A DNA stretch of 12,016 nt from Nitrospinaceae bacterium (GTDB taxonomy: Bacteria > Nitrospinota > Nitrospinia > Nitrospinales > VA-1), in NCBI GenBank assembly GCA_012961055.1, contig DUAA01000245.1, forward strand, positions 1 to 12,016, read 5' to 3'. The translations under genes were made by a program, and so were the position numbers. Shown in pieces: positions 6,318 to 12,016 of the stretch; position 1 is the first letter of the stretch; each line of letters begins with the position of its first letter. A model generated the notes under the pieces. That model had not been told where the DNA came from and searched no databases. It was given only the letters and a program-made list of their open reading frames with translations.

Positions 6318-7649
6318 ATGACTAGAGCCGTAAAAAAGAGTGGGTTGAATATTCGTGAATGGGTGCGTGACCGCATTGTGTTTCTAGCTTTAACCATTTT
6401 TGTGGTTGGGGCTGGGGCGTATATCAGTGCTGGTCAGGTGCTCGATTTGAATAGCATTTGGTTGCACCCGGTTCGAGAGTTTGCTTTGTTGATTTCATTG
6501 ATAGGTATGATCTCGTTAGGCTACGAAGTATTCCTGAGAGAACTGACTTTCAACGAGTATAAGGAAGCGTTGGAAGAAATTGTCAATCCCGATGCGGTTC
6601 GCTTGGGCATTCATGGTCTCTATAAAAACCGCTCTGAATTGGCTCAGGCCACCTCCTTTGAAACCTTGTTTGAAAATGTTAAAGAGGAGGTTTTTATTGG
6701 TGGTTCTTCTTTGCTATCGATTTCAACCGCAAGTCGTGAATTGATCAAGGAAAAGGTGCTGAGCGGAATTAAAATCCGATTATTGCTGATGGACCCCAAC
6801 TCTCCTGTGGTGGAACTGATCACCAAACAGGGTGGTGGTAAGCATACCTTCTTAAATGAAATCAAGACCTCGCTACTTTTGTTGCAGAAACTTCACGATG
6901 AAATTCAGCAGGAAAGTCCGTCCGAAAATAAAGGCAAGTTGATTGTGCATAGTTATGATGAAATCCCTTCACATTCTTTTATCTCTATCGACCCGGGGCG
7001 TTCTTCAGGTGTGATCGTGGCCGATATTGGGCCCTACCTTGGCCGTAGTACTGCGAGGCCGAGCATGCTAGTGATCAATAAAAAGAAAGGCATGTTTGGA
7101 TATTGGAAAGAGATGAATGAAATCATGTGGGAAGCCAGCAAGCCGGTTAATTTGGAAGTGGCTGATCCCACTGCCCTCCAGGTCAAGACACTGGTATTAG
7201 CCAGCGGAACTCAAACTAATTATTACGACACGAAAACGGCAAGCTGGGAAAAAGCGTCTATTTGCCAGATGGGAAATAGTTGGCGTGGTATCAAAGGGAG
7301 CCAATGGATCTGGATCCGCGAAACTGTAATGGCGGACGAAGCCAAAACCGGAAACCAGCATAAATTCCGTTTCAAGTTCAATCTCCCTAATAATAGCTCC
7401 ATTCGTCGGGCCGAAATTCTGCTTCGCTCTGATGACACCTGTCATATCTCCATAAACTCTGTTAGCCTCAGGCAAGAGTACGGAGGGGCGGAATATCCCG
7501 ATCCATTTTTGATCGACATCGACCAGTATGTCCATGATGGAGAGAATACGATCAGCTTTGAATTGATCAGTTACGCCAAGCCCGATGCCAAAGAACCCGG
7601 CGATAACCCTACCGGCCTCATCTATCGTCTGCATATCGAGTATTCTTAG
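6318..7649 (+). CDS. two-TM membrane protein with DUF5919/PLD-like domain and C-terminal galactose-binding-like domain
   Basis: 443 residues. A basic N-terminus (MTRAVKKSGLNIREWVRDR) precedes two membrane helices (about 19-39 and 53-74). The middle part (about 95-275) has the layout of DUF5919/PLD-like domains: GLYKNRSEL (100-108), a predicted helix, EEVFIGGSSLLSI (123-135), then SGIKIRLLLMDPNSPVVE (149-166), a helical insert, KLIVHSYDEIPSHSFISID (207-225) and a late strand-helix pair ending MNEIMWEA. The canonical PLD HxKx4D motif is absent: H219-S-F221 replaces H-x-K, so nuclease or lipase activity is doubtful. The C-terminal part (about 300-443) looks like a galactose-binding-like jelly roll (SQWIWIRETV, HKFRFKFNLP, ILLRSDDTCHISINSVSL, DIDQYVHDGENTISFELI). 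Topology would place the PLD-like and lectin-like domains on the same side of the membrane. ATG 6318 has no good Shine-Dalgarno sequence. It stands alone; the role is unknown, with envelope sensing or a membrane-bound effector as possibilities. Confidence 0.75.
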   Translation: MTRAVKKSGLNIREWVRDRIVFLALTIFVVGAGAYISAGQVLDLNSIWLHPVREFALLISLIGMISLGYEVFLRELTFNEYKEALEEIVNPDAVRLGIHGLYKNRSELAQATSFETLFENVKEEVFIGGSSLLSISTASRELIKEKVLSGIKIRLLLMDPNSPVVELITKQGGGKHTFLNEIKTSLLLLQKLHDEIQQESPSENKGKLIVHSYDEIPSHSFISIDPGRSSGVIVADIGPYLGRSTARPSMLVINKKKGMFGYWKEMNEIMWEASKPVNLEVADPTALQVKTLVLASGTQTNYYDTKTASWEKASICQMGNSWRGIKGSQWIWIRETVMADEAKTGNQHKFRFKFNLPNNSSIRRAEILLRSDDTCHISINSVSLRQEYGGAEYPDPFLIDIDQYVHDGENTISFELISYAKPDAKEPGDNPTGLIYRLHIEYS

Positions 7650-7696
7650 TAAAAAGTAACCCCTATTAAAATGCTACCTAGGTTGTTATCGCTGTA

Positions 7697-7727
7697 AAAT
7701 TTTTCCTTTATTTTAAGGAGGGAATTT
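7697..7727 (+). terminator. possible hairpin terminator after the PLD-like gene
   Basis: Left arm AAATTTTTCCTT (7697-7708), loop TATTTT, right arm AAGGAGGGAATTT (7715-7727). The arms pair over 12 positions with three G-U pairs and one bulged A. It lies about 50 bp after the stop codon at 7649. No proper U-tract follows, so it is at best a weak terminator. Confidence 0.25.
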
Positions 7728-7882
7728 ATTCCTCATGCCTTTTGGTGGGTGACCTTGTAGACAATGCGAGATATCCTTATTGTTAGAGCCCGTTCACCTG
7801 TTTTCTCTAACCTCTTTTGTTTAAAGGGTTTTGTTGAAATTGACCGGCTGGGGACTGTTGGTGTCTACTGATAAATCAGTTA

Positions 7883-7910
7883 TTGACAGGGTAGGGCAGA
7901 CTGCTATAAT
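7883..7910 (+). promoter_or_regulatory. sigma70-type promoter of the nuo operon, extended -10
   Basis: A perfect TTGACA (7883-7888) and a perfect TATAAT (7905-7910) are 16 bp apart, and TGC directly precedes the -10, giving an extended -10 (TGnTATAAT). Transcription would start near 7917, leaving a leader of about 140 nt before nuoA. No other promoter of this quality was noticed in the window. It drives in the direction of the complex I genes. A TATAAT at 8009-8014 closer to nuoA has no matching -35. Confidence 0.7.
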
Positions 7911-8058
7911 CCGCTTGTTTCCCGGACCATATGGGGGAGTGCTAACATGTTATTGTTGCAAGGCTAATTGACTGGTTGGGTGATGGTTTGGGGTAGTTTT
8001 TTAGTCTATATAATTAGGGTAGCTTTTTCGTTTCTCCGTTTTAACTGCCAGAGCCTGT
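7911..8058 (+). other. nuo operon leader region
   Basis: About 140 nt of presumed 5' UTR between the promoter and nuoA. It is G/T-rich on the plus strand with several short T tracts. I see no tRNA, no recognisable riboswitch and no intact small ORF with a ribosome-binding site. The reason for a leader this long is not evident. Confidence 0.4.
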
Positions 8059-8412
8059 ATGGTTGAATATTTCTACATTTCTTTGTTTGCGATTGTTGCT
8101 ATTGTGGTTGCCGGTGTTTTGCTGGCATTGTCTACGATACTGGGTCCACGCAATCCAAGCCCGCAAAAATTGCTTCCTTACGAGTGCGGAATAGTTCCTA
8201 CCGAAGAGGCAAAAGGCCGCTATCCTGTGCGGTTTGCGACCATTGCCATGCTTTTCATCATTTTTGATATAGAAGTAGTGTTCATGTACCCTTGGGCGGT
8301 GGCTCTAGGTGAACTCAAATTGTTCGGATTGGTGGAAATGGTCATTTTTATCGTTATTCTGGCAATAGCGTACGTCTATGTTTGGGGACGGGGAGGTTTG
8401 GAATGGGACTGA
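8059..8412 (+). CDS. nuoA: NADH-quinone oxidoreductase subunit A
   Basis: 117-residue membrane subunit of respiratory complex I. Three membrane helices are visible (about 5-27, 57-79 and 89-110). The conserved loop carries [22 protein letters not shown] (starting at residue 38), with YECG and the Cys of the quinone-site loop, and helix 2 has the family signature [17 protein letters not shown] with acidic Asp70 and Glu72. NuoA sits at the junction of membrane and peripheral arms and helps shape the quinone channel. Length is normal. The ATG at 8059 has only a poor upstream AGAG, so initiation may be weak or depend on leader structure. First gene of the operon; it overlaps nuoB by 10 bp. Confidence 0.97.
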   Translation: MVEYFYISLFAIVAIVVAGVLLALSTILGPRNPSPQKLLPYECGIVPTEEAKGRYPVRFATIAMLFIIFDIEVVFMYPWAVALGELKLFGLVEMVIFIVILAIAYVYVWGRGGLEWD

Positions 8413-8987
8413 TAGAAGATGCCGCCGAAACAGTTGGCGATGAAATAAATAATATTAAGCTGAATGTGCAAGATGCCATCGAGGCGATGGGTAGTGAGTA
8501 TGCTGGGTCCTTGTATGATTCAGTTTTGACAACCAAGCTGGGGAAGGTTGTGGGTTGGGCGCAAAAGAATGCACTGTGGCCTGCGACTTTTGGGTTGGCC
8601 TGTTGTGCCATTGAAATGATGGCTATGGCTAATTCCCGTTGGGATGCTGCACGTTTCGGAGCGGAGGTTTTTCGGGCTTCTCCACGACAGGCAGACCTGA
8701 TGATCGTGTCGGGCCGGGTTTCGCAGAAAATGGCGCCTATCCTGAAACAGATCTATGACCAGATGCCCGAACCCAAATGGGTGATGTCCATGGGAGCTTG
8801 TGCCTCCTGCGGCGGGGTTTTCAATAATTATTCTATAGTCCAAGGAGTGGACCGCGTGGTACCGGTAGATGTTTATGTTCCTGGATGTCCTCCAGGGCCT
8901 GAAGCTCTGCTTTATGGCGTGATCAAGCTGCAGGAAAAGATCATGGCCGAAGCGGGAACTGATAAGGCTAAAAAGAGGGTGGCATGA
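8403..8987 (+). CDS. nuoB: NADH-quinone oxidoreductase subunit B
   Basis: 194 residues from ATG 8403, which has GGGAGG (8391-8396) at a 6-nt spacing. A GTG at 8382 would add seven unlikely residues inside nuoA. NuoB carries the terminal [4Fe-4S] cluster N2 that passes electrons to quinone. Its four ligands are visible: the adjacent Cys67-Cys68 ([10 protein letters not shown]), Cys133 (GACASCGG) and Cys162 ([12 protein letters not shown]). [20 protein letters not shown] (85-104) and [12 protein letters not shown] are also typical. The N-terminal 40 residues form an acidic, family-variable extension. It overlaps nuoA by 10 bp and nuoC by the ATGA at 8984-8987, implying coupled translation. Confidence 0.97.
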   Translation: MGLIEDAAETVGDEINNIKLNVQDAIEAMGSEYAGSLYDSVLTTKLGKVVGWAQKNALWPATFGLACCAIEMMAMANSRWDAARFGAEVFRASPRQADLMIVSGRVSQKMAPILKQIYDQMPEPKWVMSMGACASCGGVFNNYSIVQGVDRVVPVDVYVPGCPPGPEALLYGVIKLQEKIMAEAGTDKAKKRVA

Positions 8988-9514
8988 CAGGTGAGGAAAT
9001 TGTTGAACAAGTAAAGGTTGGCCTTCCCGATTTCATACTGGATACTGCTTTACCTCAGGGCGATGCGGTGCTTTTTGTGGCTCCCGATTGCTTGCAAAAA
9101 GTAGCGACATTTCTTAAAGATGACCCTTCCTTAAAGTTTGATTACCTGTCTGATGTGAGCGGCGTGGATTACCTCATTGAAGAGCGGGAACCTCGTTTTG
9201 AGGCGGTATATTTTCTTTATTCCATTGACCATCAGCATTCCATTCGTATTCGTGTTGGTATAGAGGAGGAAAATCCTTCCGTACCTACTGTGTCGAGGCT
9301 CTGGAAAGGTGCGTTATACCCTGAGCAAGAACTGTTCGACATGTTTGGGATAAATATCGAGGGGCATCCAAGAATGGAGCGTCTGATTATGCCAAAAGAG
9401 TGGGTGGGTCACCCGCTTAGGAAAGATTATCCTTTGACTACAGAGCCTGTCACTTTCTCCTATAACCGGGGTTATAAAAGTGAATTGGTCAAATCGAAAC
9501 CTTCTACTCGATAG
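8984..9514 (+). CDS. nuoC: NADH-quinone oxidoreductase subunit C
   Basis: 176-residue 30-kDa-type subunit of the peripheral arm, which packs against NuoB and NuoD and holds no cofactor. The family signature is complete: [20 protein letters not shown] (114-133) followed by [15 protein letters not shown] (137-151). It is encoded separately rather than fused to NuoD as in Escherichia coli. AGAGGG at 8974-8979 is a good ribosome-binding site, and the start overlaps the nuoB stop (ATGA). Eight bases separate its stop codon from nuoD. Confidence 0.96.
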   Translation: MTGEEIVEQVKVGLPDFILDTALPQGDAVLFVAPDCLQKVATFLKDDPSLKFDYLSDVSGVDYLIEEREPRFEAVYFLYSIDHQHSIRIRVGIEEENPSVPTVSRLWKGALYPEQELFDMFGINIEGHPRMERLIMPKEWVGHPLRKDYPLTTEPVTFSYNRGYKSELVKSKPSTR

Positions 9515-9522
9515 GGTGATTT

Positions 9523-10722
9523 GTGAGTATAACTGACCAGGGATTACTGGAGCGCGAAAAAGACACGATGACTCTGAATATGGGTCCTCAACACCCGAGT
9601 ACTCACGGGGTCTTCCGGGTCATCCTTGAAATGGATGGTGAGGTGGTGAGAACTGCTGAACCGGAGATCGGTTATCTGCATACCGGTATCGAAAAAACTT
9701 CTGAAAATAAAAGATACGTTCATGTGATCCCGATGACCGATCGGTTGGATTATCTGAATCCCCCGGGCAACAATCTGGCCTTTTGCCTGGCAACAGAAAA
9801 ACTTCTTAGCGTAGAAATCCCTGAGCGGGCTCAGACCCTGCGGGTGATCATGTGCGAATTGGCGCGGATCGCCAGCCACCTGGTCTGGTTGGGCACCCAC
9901 GCTCTGGATATTGGAGCCATGACGGTTTTTCTGTATTGCTGGCGTGAGCGTGAAATGGTGCTTGATCTCAATGAAGAGATATCGGGTGTGCGTATGATGA
10001 CTAGCTATATTCGTATTGGCGGTGTGGCAAAAGATGCAACGCGACCCTGGCTGGATGGCATCCAAAATTTCATCGATTATTTCCCTGCTAAGGTAGACGA
10101 GTATGAAAAGCTGTTGACGAACAACCCCATCTGGATAGACCGAACTCAGGGGGTGGGTGAGATGTCGAGAGAGGACGCTATCAATTGGAGCATGAGTGGC
10201 CCTGCACTTCGGGCTTCCGGGGTGAAATGGGATATTCGCAAATCTCAACCTTATAGCGGTTATGAAAAATATAACTTTGATATTCCCACCCGAACTAACG
10301 GGGATATTTATGACCGTTACCGGGTGCGTATTGAGGAAATGCGCCAGAGTCGGGAGATCGTTAAGCAGGCTATAGAAAAATTGCCCACAGGAGATTTTAA
10401 AGCACCAGATAATAAAGTTTCTTTACCACCTCGGGATACTTTGCACACTAGTATGGAAGCGTTAATTCATCATTTCAAACTGGTGTCCGAGGGGATTAGT
10501 GTTCCAAAGGGTGAAACCTATGTGCCCATCGAAGGACCCAGAGGTGAAGTGGGATTTTATATCGTCAGCGATGGTTCTAATGTGCCTTATAGAGTTAAGC
10601 TTCGCGCTCCTTCGTTCTTGGCAATTCCTGGAATGTGTCAAATGATGTCGGGTTGTTATATCGCAGATGTGGTGGGCATCATTGGTAGTATCGATATCGT
10701 AATGGGTGAGGTGGATCGTTAG
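9523..10722 (+). CDS. nuoD: NADH-quinone oxidoreductase subunit D
   Basis: 399-residue 49-kDa-type subunit. With NuoB it forms the quinone-reduction site; it is related to the large subunit of [NiFe] hydrogenases but lacks their metal-binding cysteine pairs. Visible landmarks are GPQHPSTHGVFR (21-32) with the quinone-site histidine, Tyr77 in DRLDYLNP, equivalent to the quinone-binding tyrosine of the family, HALDIGAMTVF, the ISGVRMMTSYIRIGG segment, GPRGEVGFYIVSDG and the C-terminal SIDIVMGEVDR with its conserved Asp-Arg end. The start is GTG at 9523, supported by AGGG at 9513-9516 overlapping the nuoC stop. Unlike the other junctions, it is followed by a 127-bp gap with a hairpin before nuoE. 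Confidence 0.97.
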   Translation: MSITDQGLLEREKDTMTLNMGPQHPSTHGVFRVILEMDGEVVRTAEPEIGYLHTGIEKTSENKRYVHVIPMTDRLDYLNPPGNNLAFCLATEKLLSVEIPERAQTLRVIMCELARIASHLVWLGTHALDIGAMTVFLYCWREREMVLDLNEEISGVRMMTSYIRIGGVAKDATRPWLDGIQNFIDYFPAKVDEYEKLLTNNPIWIDRTQGVGEMSREDAINWSMSGPALRASGVKWDIRKSQPYSGYEKYNFDIPTRTNGDIYDRYRVRIEEMRQSREIVKQAIEKLPTGDFKAPDNKVSLPPRDTLHTSMEALIHHFKLVSEGISVPKGETYVPIEGPRGEVGFYIVSDGSNVPYRVKLRAPSFLAIPGMCQMMSGCYIADVVGIIGSIDIVMGEVDR

Positions 10723-10772
10723 CCCTAGCTGAGTATGGGTAATGAGTAATAAATTTTTTTGCAAGCAAGAGG

Positions 10773-10812
10773 CCTAACCCTTACTAGTTGCGTCCCCTGT
10801 ACAAGGGGTTAG
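10773..10812 (+). promoter_or_regulatory. nested alternative hairpins between nuoD and nuoE
   Basis: CCTAACCCTT (10773-10782) can pair with AAGGGGTTAG (10803-10812), extended by GGC/GCC at the outside and allowing small bulges. An inner hairpin CCCCT-GTACA-AGGGG (10794-10808) uses the same AGGGG, so the two structures exclude each other. It sits about 38 bp before nuoE in the only large gap of the operon. It could be an RNA processing or stability element, an attenuator, or a repeat remnant. A T-run (10754-10760) lies before rather than after it, which argues against a simple terminator. Confidence 0.4.
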
Positions 10813-10849
10813 CCGCTAAAGCGAAAGATTTTTCAAAAGGATATTGTAG

Positions 10850-11326
10850 ATGTCAGGGTTTGTGTTTTCTGAAAAGCAGGAGAAGGAGATTGAGGGCATT
10901 TTAGCCAAATATCCTTTTAAGAAGTCGGCGATGTTGCCATTGTTGACTCTGGTCCAGCGGGCCGAGAATGTAGTTTCGCCTGAAGCCATGGTTGCAATCA
11001 GTAATAAACTGGATTGCTCACCGGCTTTTGTGCAATCGGTCATGTCGTTTTATACGATGTACCACACGGAGAAGGTTGGAAAATACATGATCCTTTTCTG
11101 CATTAATATCAGTTGTCAACTGAACGGTTGTGACAAACTGCTTGAACACGCGGCCAAAAAACTCAATATCAAAGTGGGTGAAACGACAGTAGATGAGAAA
11201 TTCACCCTGCATCGGGAGGAATGCCTGGCAGACTGTACGCGAGCCCCGATGATGCGGATCAACGACACTTTTTATGGCAATTTGACCGAGAAACGTATCG
11301 ATCAAATTCTAGATTCTTTGGACTGA
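10850..11326 (+). CDS. nuoE: NADH-quinone oxidoreductase subunit E
   Basis: 158-residue 24-kDa-type subunit carrying the [2Fe-2S] cluster N1a in a thioredoxin-like domain. The ligands are visible as Cys84-x4-Cys89 (FCINISCQLNG) and Cys125-x3-Cys129 (EECLADCTRAP). The N-terminal helical part contains the usual AMLPLLTLVQRAENVVSPEA and VMSFYTMYH. Length is normal. ATG 10850 has AAAAGG ending 9 nt upstream. Only 3 bp separate its stop codon from nuoF, as expected for the two partners of the NADH-dehydrogenase module. Confidence 0.96.
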   Translation: MSGFVFSEKQEKEIEGILAKYPFKKSAMLPLLTLVQRAENVVSPEAMVAISNKLDCSPAFVQSVMSFYTMYHTEKVGKYMILFCINISCQLNGCDKLLEHAAKKLNIKVGETTVDEKFTLHREECLADCTRAPMMRINDTFYGNLTEKRIDQILDSLD

Positions 11327-11329
11327 CTG

Positions 11330-12016
11330 ATGACGCAAATTTTATTTAAAAATATTGATATGAAAGACCTTCATACTATGAAGGTTTATGAAGAGCAAGG
11401 TGGTTATCAAGCCCTTAATAAAGCTTTTGCCCAGGACCCGGGCGAAATTATTGCGATGGTCAAGGCTTCTGGCTTGCGTGGGCGTGGTGGTGCGGGTTTC
11501 CCAACAGGATTAAAATGGAGCTTTCTTGCCAAGGACGTTTTTCCCCGCTATCTCTGTTGTAACGCCGATGAATCGGAGCCGGGAACCTGTAAAGATCGGG
11601 AACTCCTGCTTAAAAATCCACATAGTTTGATCGAAGGGATGATCCTTTGCTCATACGCTTGCCGGGTTGAAACGGGGTACATTTATTTACGCGGGGAATT
11701 CCATGATTTGAGCATTATCATGGACAAGGCTATTGAAGAAGCTTACGCCAAAGGTTATTTGGGTAAAAATATTCTAGGTAGCGGGTTCAATTTTGATCTT
11801 TACACCCATCTTGGTGCCGGGGCCTACATCTGTGGTGAGGAGTCGGCTCTGCTGAATTCTCTGGAGGGTGGACGCGGGGAGCCGAGGATGAAACCGCCTT
11901 TTCCGGCTGTAGAAGGTTTATACGCCAAGCCGACCGTCGTCAACAATGTCGAAACCCTCTGTGTGGTTCCTTATATTGTTAACGAAGGTGCAGAAAAATA
12001 TGCGGCACTGGGAACT
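11330..12016 (+). CDS. nuoF: NADH-quinone oxidoreductase subunit F, 3' end outside window
   Basis: The first 229 residues of the 51-kDa-type subunit are present and the frame is open to the right edge. It oxidises NADH using [20 protein letters not shown] (47-63) is the glycine-rich NADH/FMN-binding motif, [17 protein letters not shown] (78-94) and [20 protein letters not shown] (162-181) are further FMN/NADH-site motifs, and [11 protein letters not shown] (200-210) is typical. The [4Fe-4S] N3 Cys motif would lie beyond the window. The ATG at 11330 has no good Shine-Dalgarno sequence and is 3 bp after the nuoE stop, so translation is probably coupled. Other ATGs at codons 11 and 17 are less likely starts because they would trim the conserved N-terminus. 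Confidence 0.96.
   Translation, partial: MTQILFKNIDMKDLHTMKVYEEQGGYQALNKAFAQDPGEIIAMVKASGLRGRGGAGFPTGLKWSFLAKDVFPRYLCCNADESEPGTCKDRELLLKNPHSLIEGMILCSYACRVETGYIYLRGEFHDLSIIMDKAIEEAYAKGYLGKNILGSGFNFDLYTHLGAGAYICGEESALLNSLEGGRGEPRMKPPFPAVEGLYAKPTVVNNVETLCVVPYIVNEGAEKYAALGT

Noticed and set aside
8009..8014. Second nuo promoter at a TATAAT close to nuoA
   Set aside because: No acceptable -35 at 15-18 bp upstream (only TTGGGG-like), whereas 7883-7910 is near-perfect.
8382..8402. GTG start extending nuoB by seven residues
   Set aside because: ATG 8403 has GGGAGG at 6 nt and matches the usual NuoB N-terminus; the extension would lie fully within nuoA with no ribosome-binding site.
9544..10248. 234-codon open frame on the minus strand opposite nuoD
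   Set aside because: It is antisense to a clear nuoD, is rich in His/Arg/Ser as expected from reverse reading of coding DNA, and shows no domain.

Overview
The window looks like a chromosomal segment of a Gram-negative bacterium with moderate G+C. It carries a separate-subunit respiratory complex I operon in the order nuoA-B-C-D-E-F, a periplasm-facing VWA/DUF4159 gene pair and signal-peptide proteins. Nothing seen is diagnostic of a phylum. The gene style would fit a marine nitrite-oxidiser-type lineage such as Nitrospinota, but that is a low-confidence guess. No tRNA, rRNA, CRISPR array, insertion sequence or prophage signature was recognised.

Layout. Positions 1-628 hold the 3' part of an unrecognised gene. 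Positions 629-1241 are an AT-rich gap with what appears to be the decayed, frameshifted remnant of a TolB/PD40-type beta-propeller gene and an imperfect 21-bp direct repeat. A small hypothetical gene (1242-1430, +) ends inside the stop codon of a convergent PLP-dependent aminotransferase of the 2-aminoethylphosphonate/alanine-glyoxylate class (1427-2503, -). A divergent intergenic region of about 190 bp contains a 30-nt near-perfect inverted repeat whose right arm includes a strong Shine-Dalgarno sequence. Next comes a two-gene operon with an ATGA overlap: an exported DUF4159 protein and a 769-residue membrane protein with a VWA-like domain and a glutamine-amidotransferase-like domain but no cysteine at all.

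Positions 5761-6317 look like gene debris on the minus strand, most clearly the start of a GT-C-type membrane glycosyltransferase broken by a frameshift. A solitary gene at 6318-7649 encodes a two-TM membrane protein with a DUF5919/PLD-like domain and a C-terminal galactose-binding-like beta-sandwich. This is the most unusual architecture in the window. After a gap of about 400 bp with a near-consensus sigma70 promoter (7883-7910), the complex I operon starts at 8059 and runs off the right edge inside nuoF.

Function. NuoB, C and D form the quinone-side connecting module of NADH:quinone oxidoreductase, NuoE and NuoF the NADH-oxidising module, and NuoA a small membrane subunit at the junction. 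Tight spacing (nuoA/B overlap 10 bp, nuoB/C overlap ATGA, nuoC/D 8 bp, nuoE/F 3 bp) implies coupled translation. The one exception is a 127-bp gap between nuoD and nuoE that contains a nested, mutually exclusive hairpin. The genes left of 7700 have no evident functional link to complex I.
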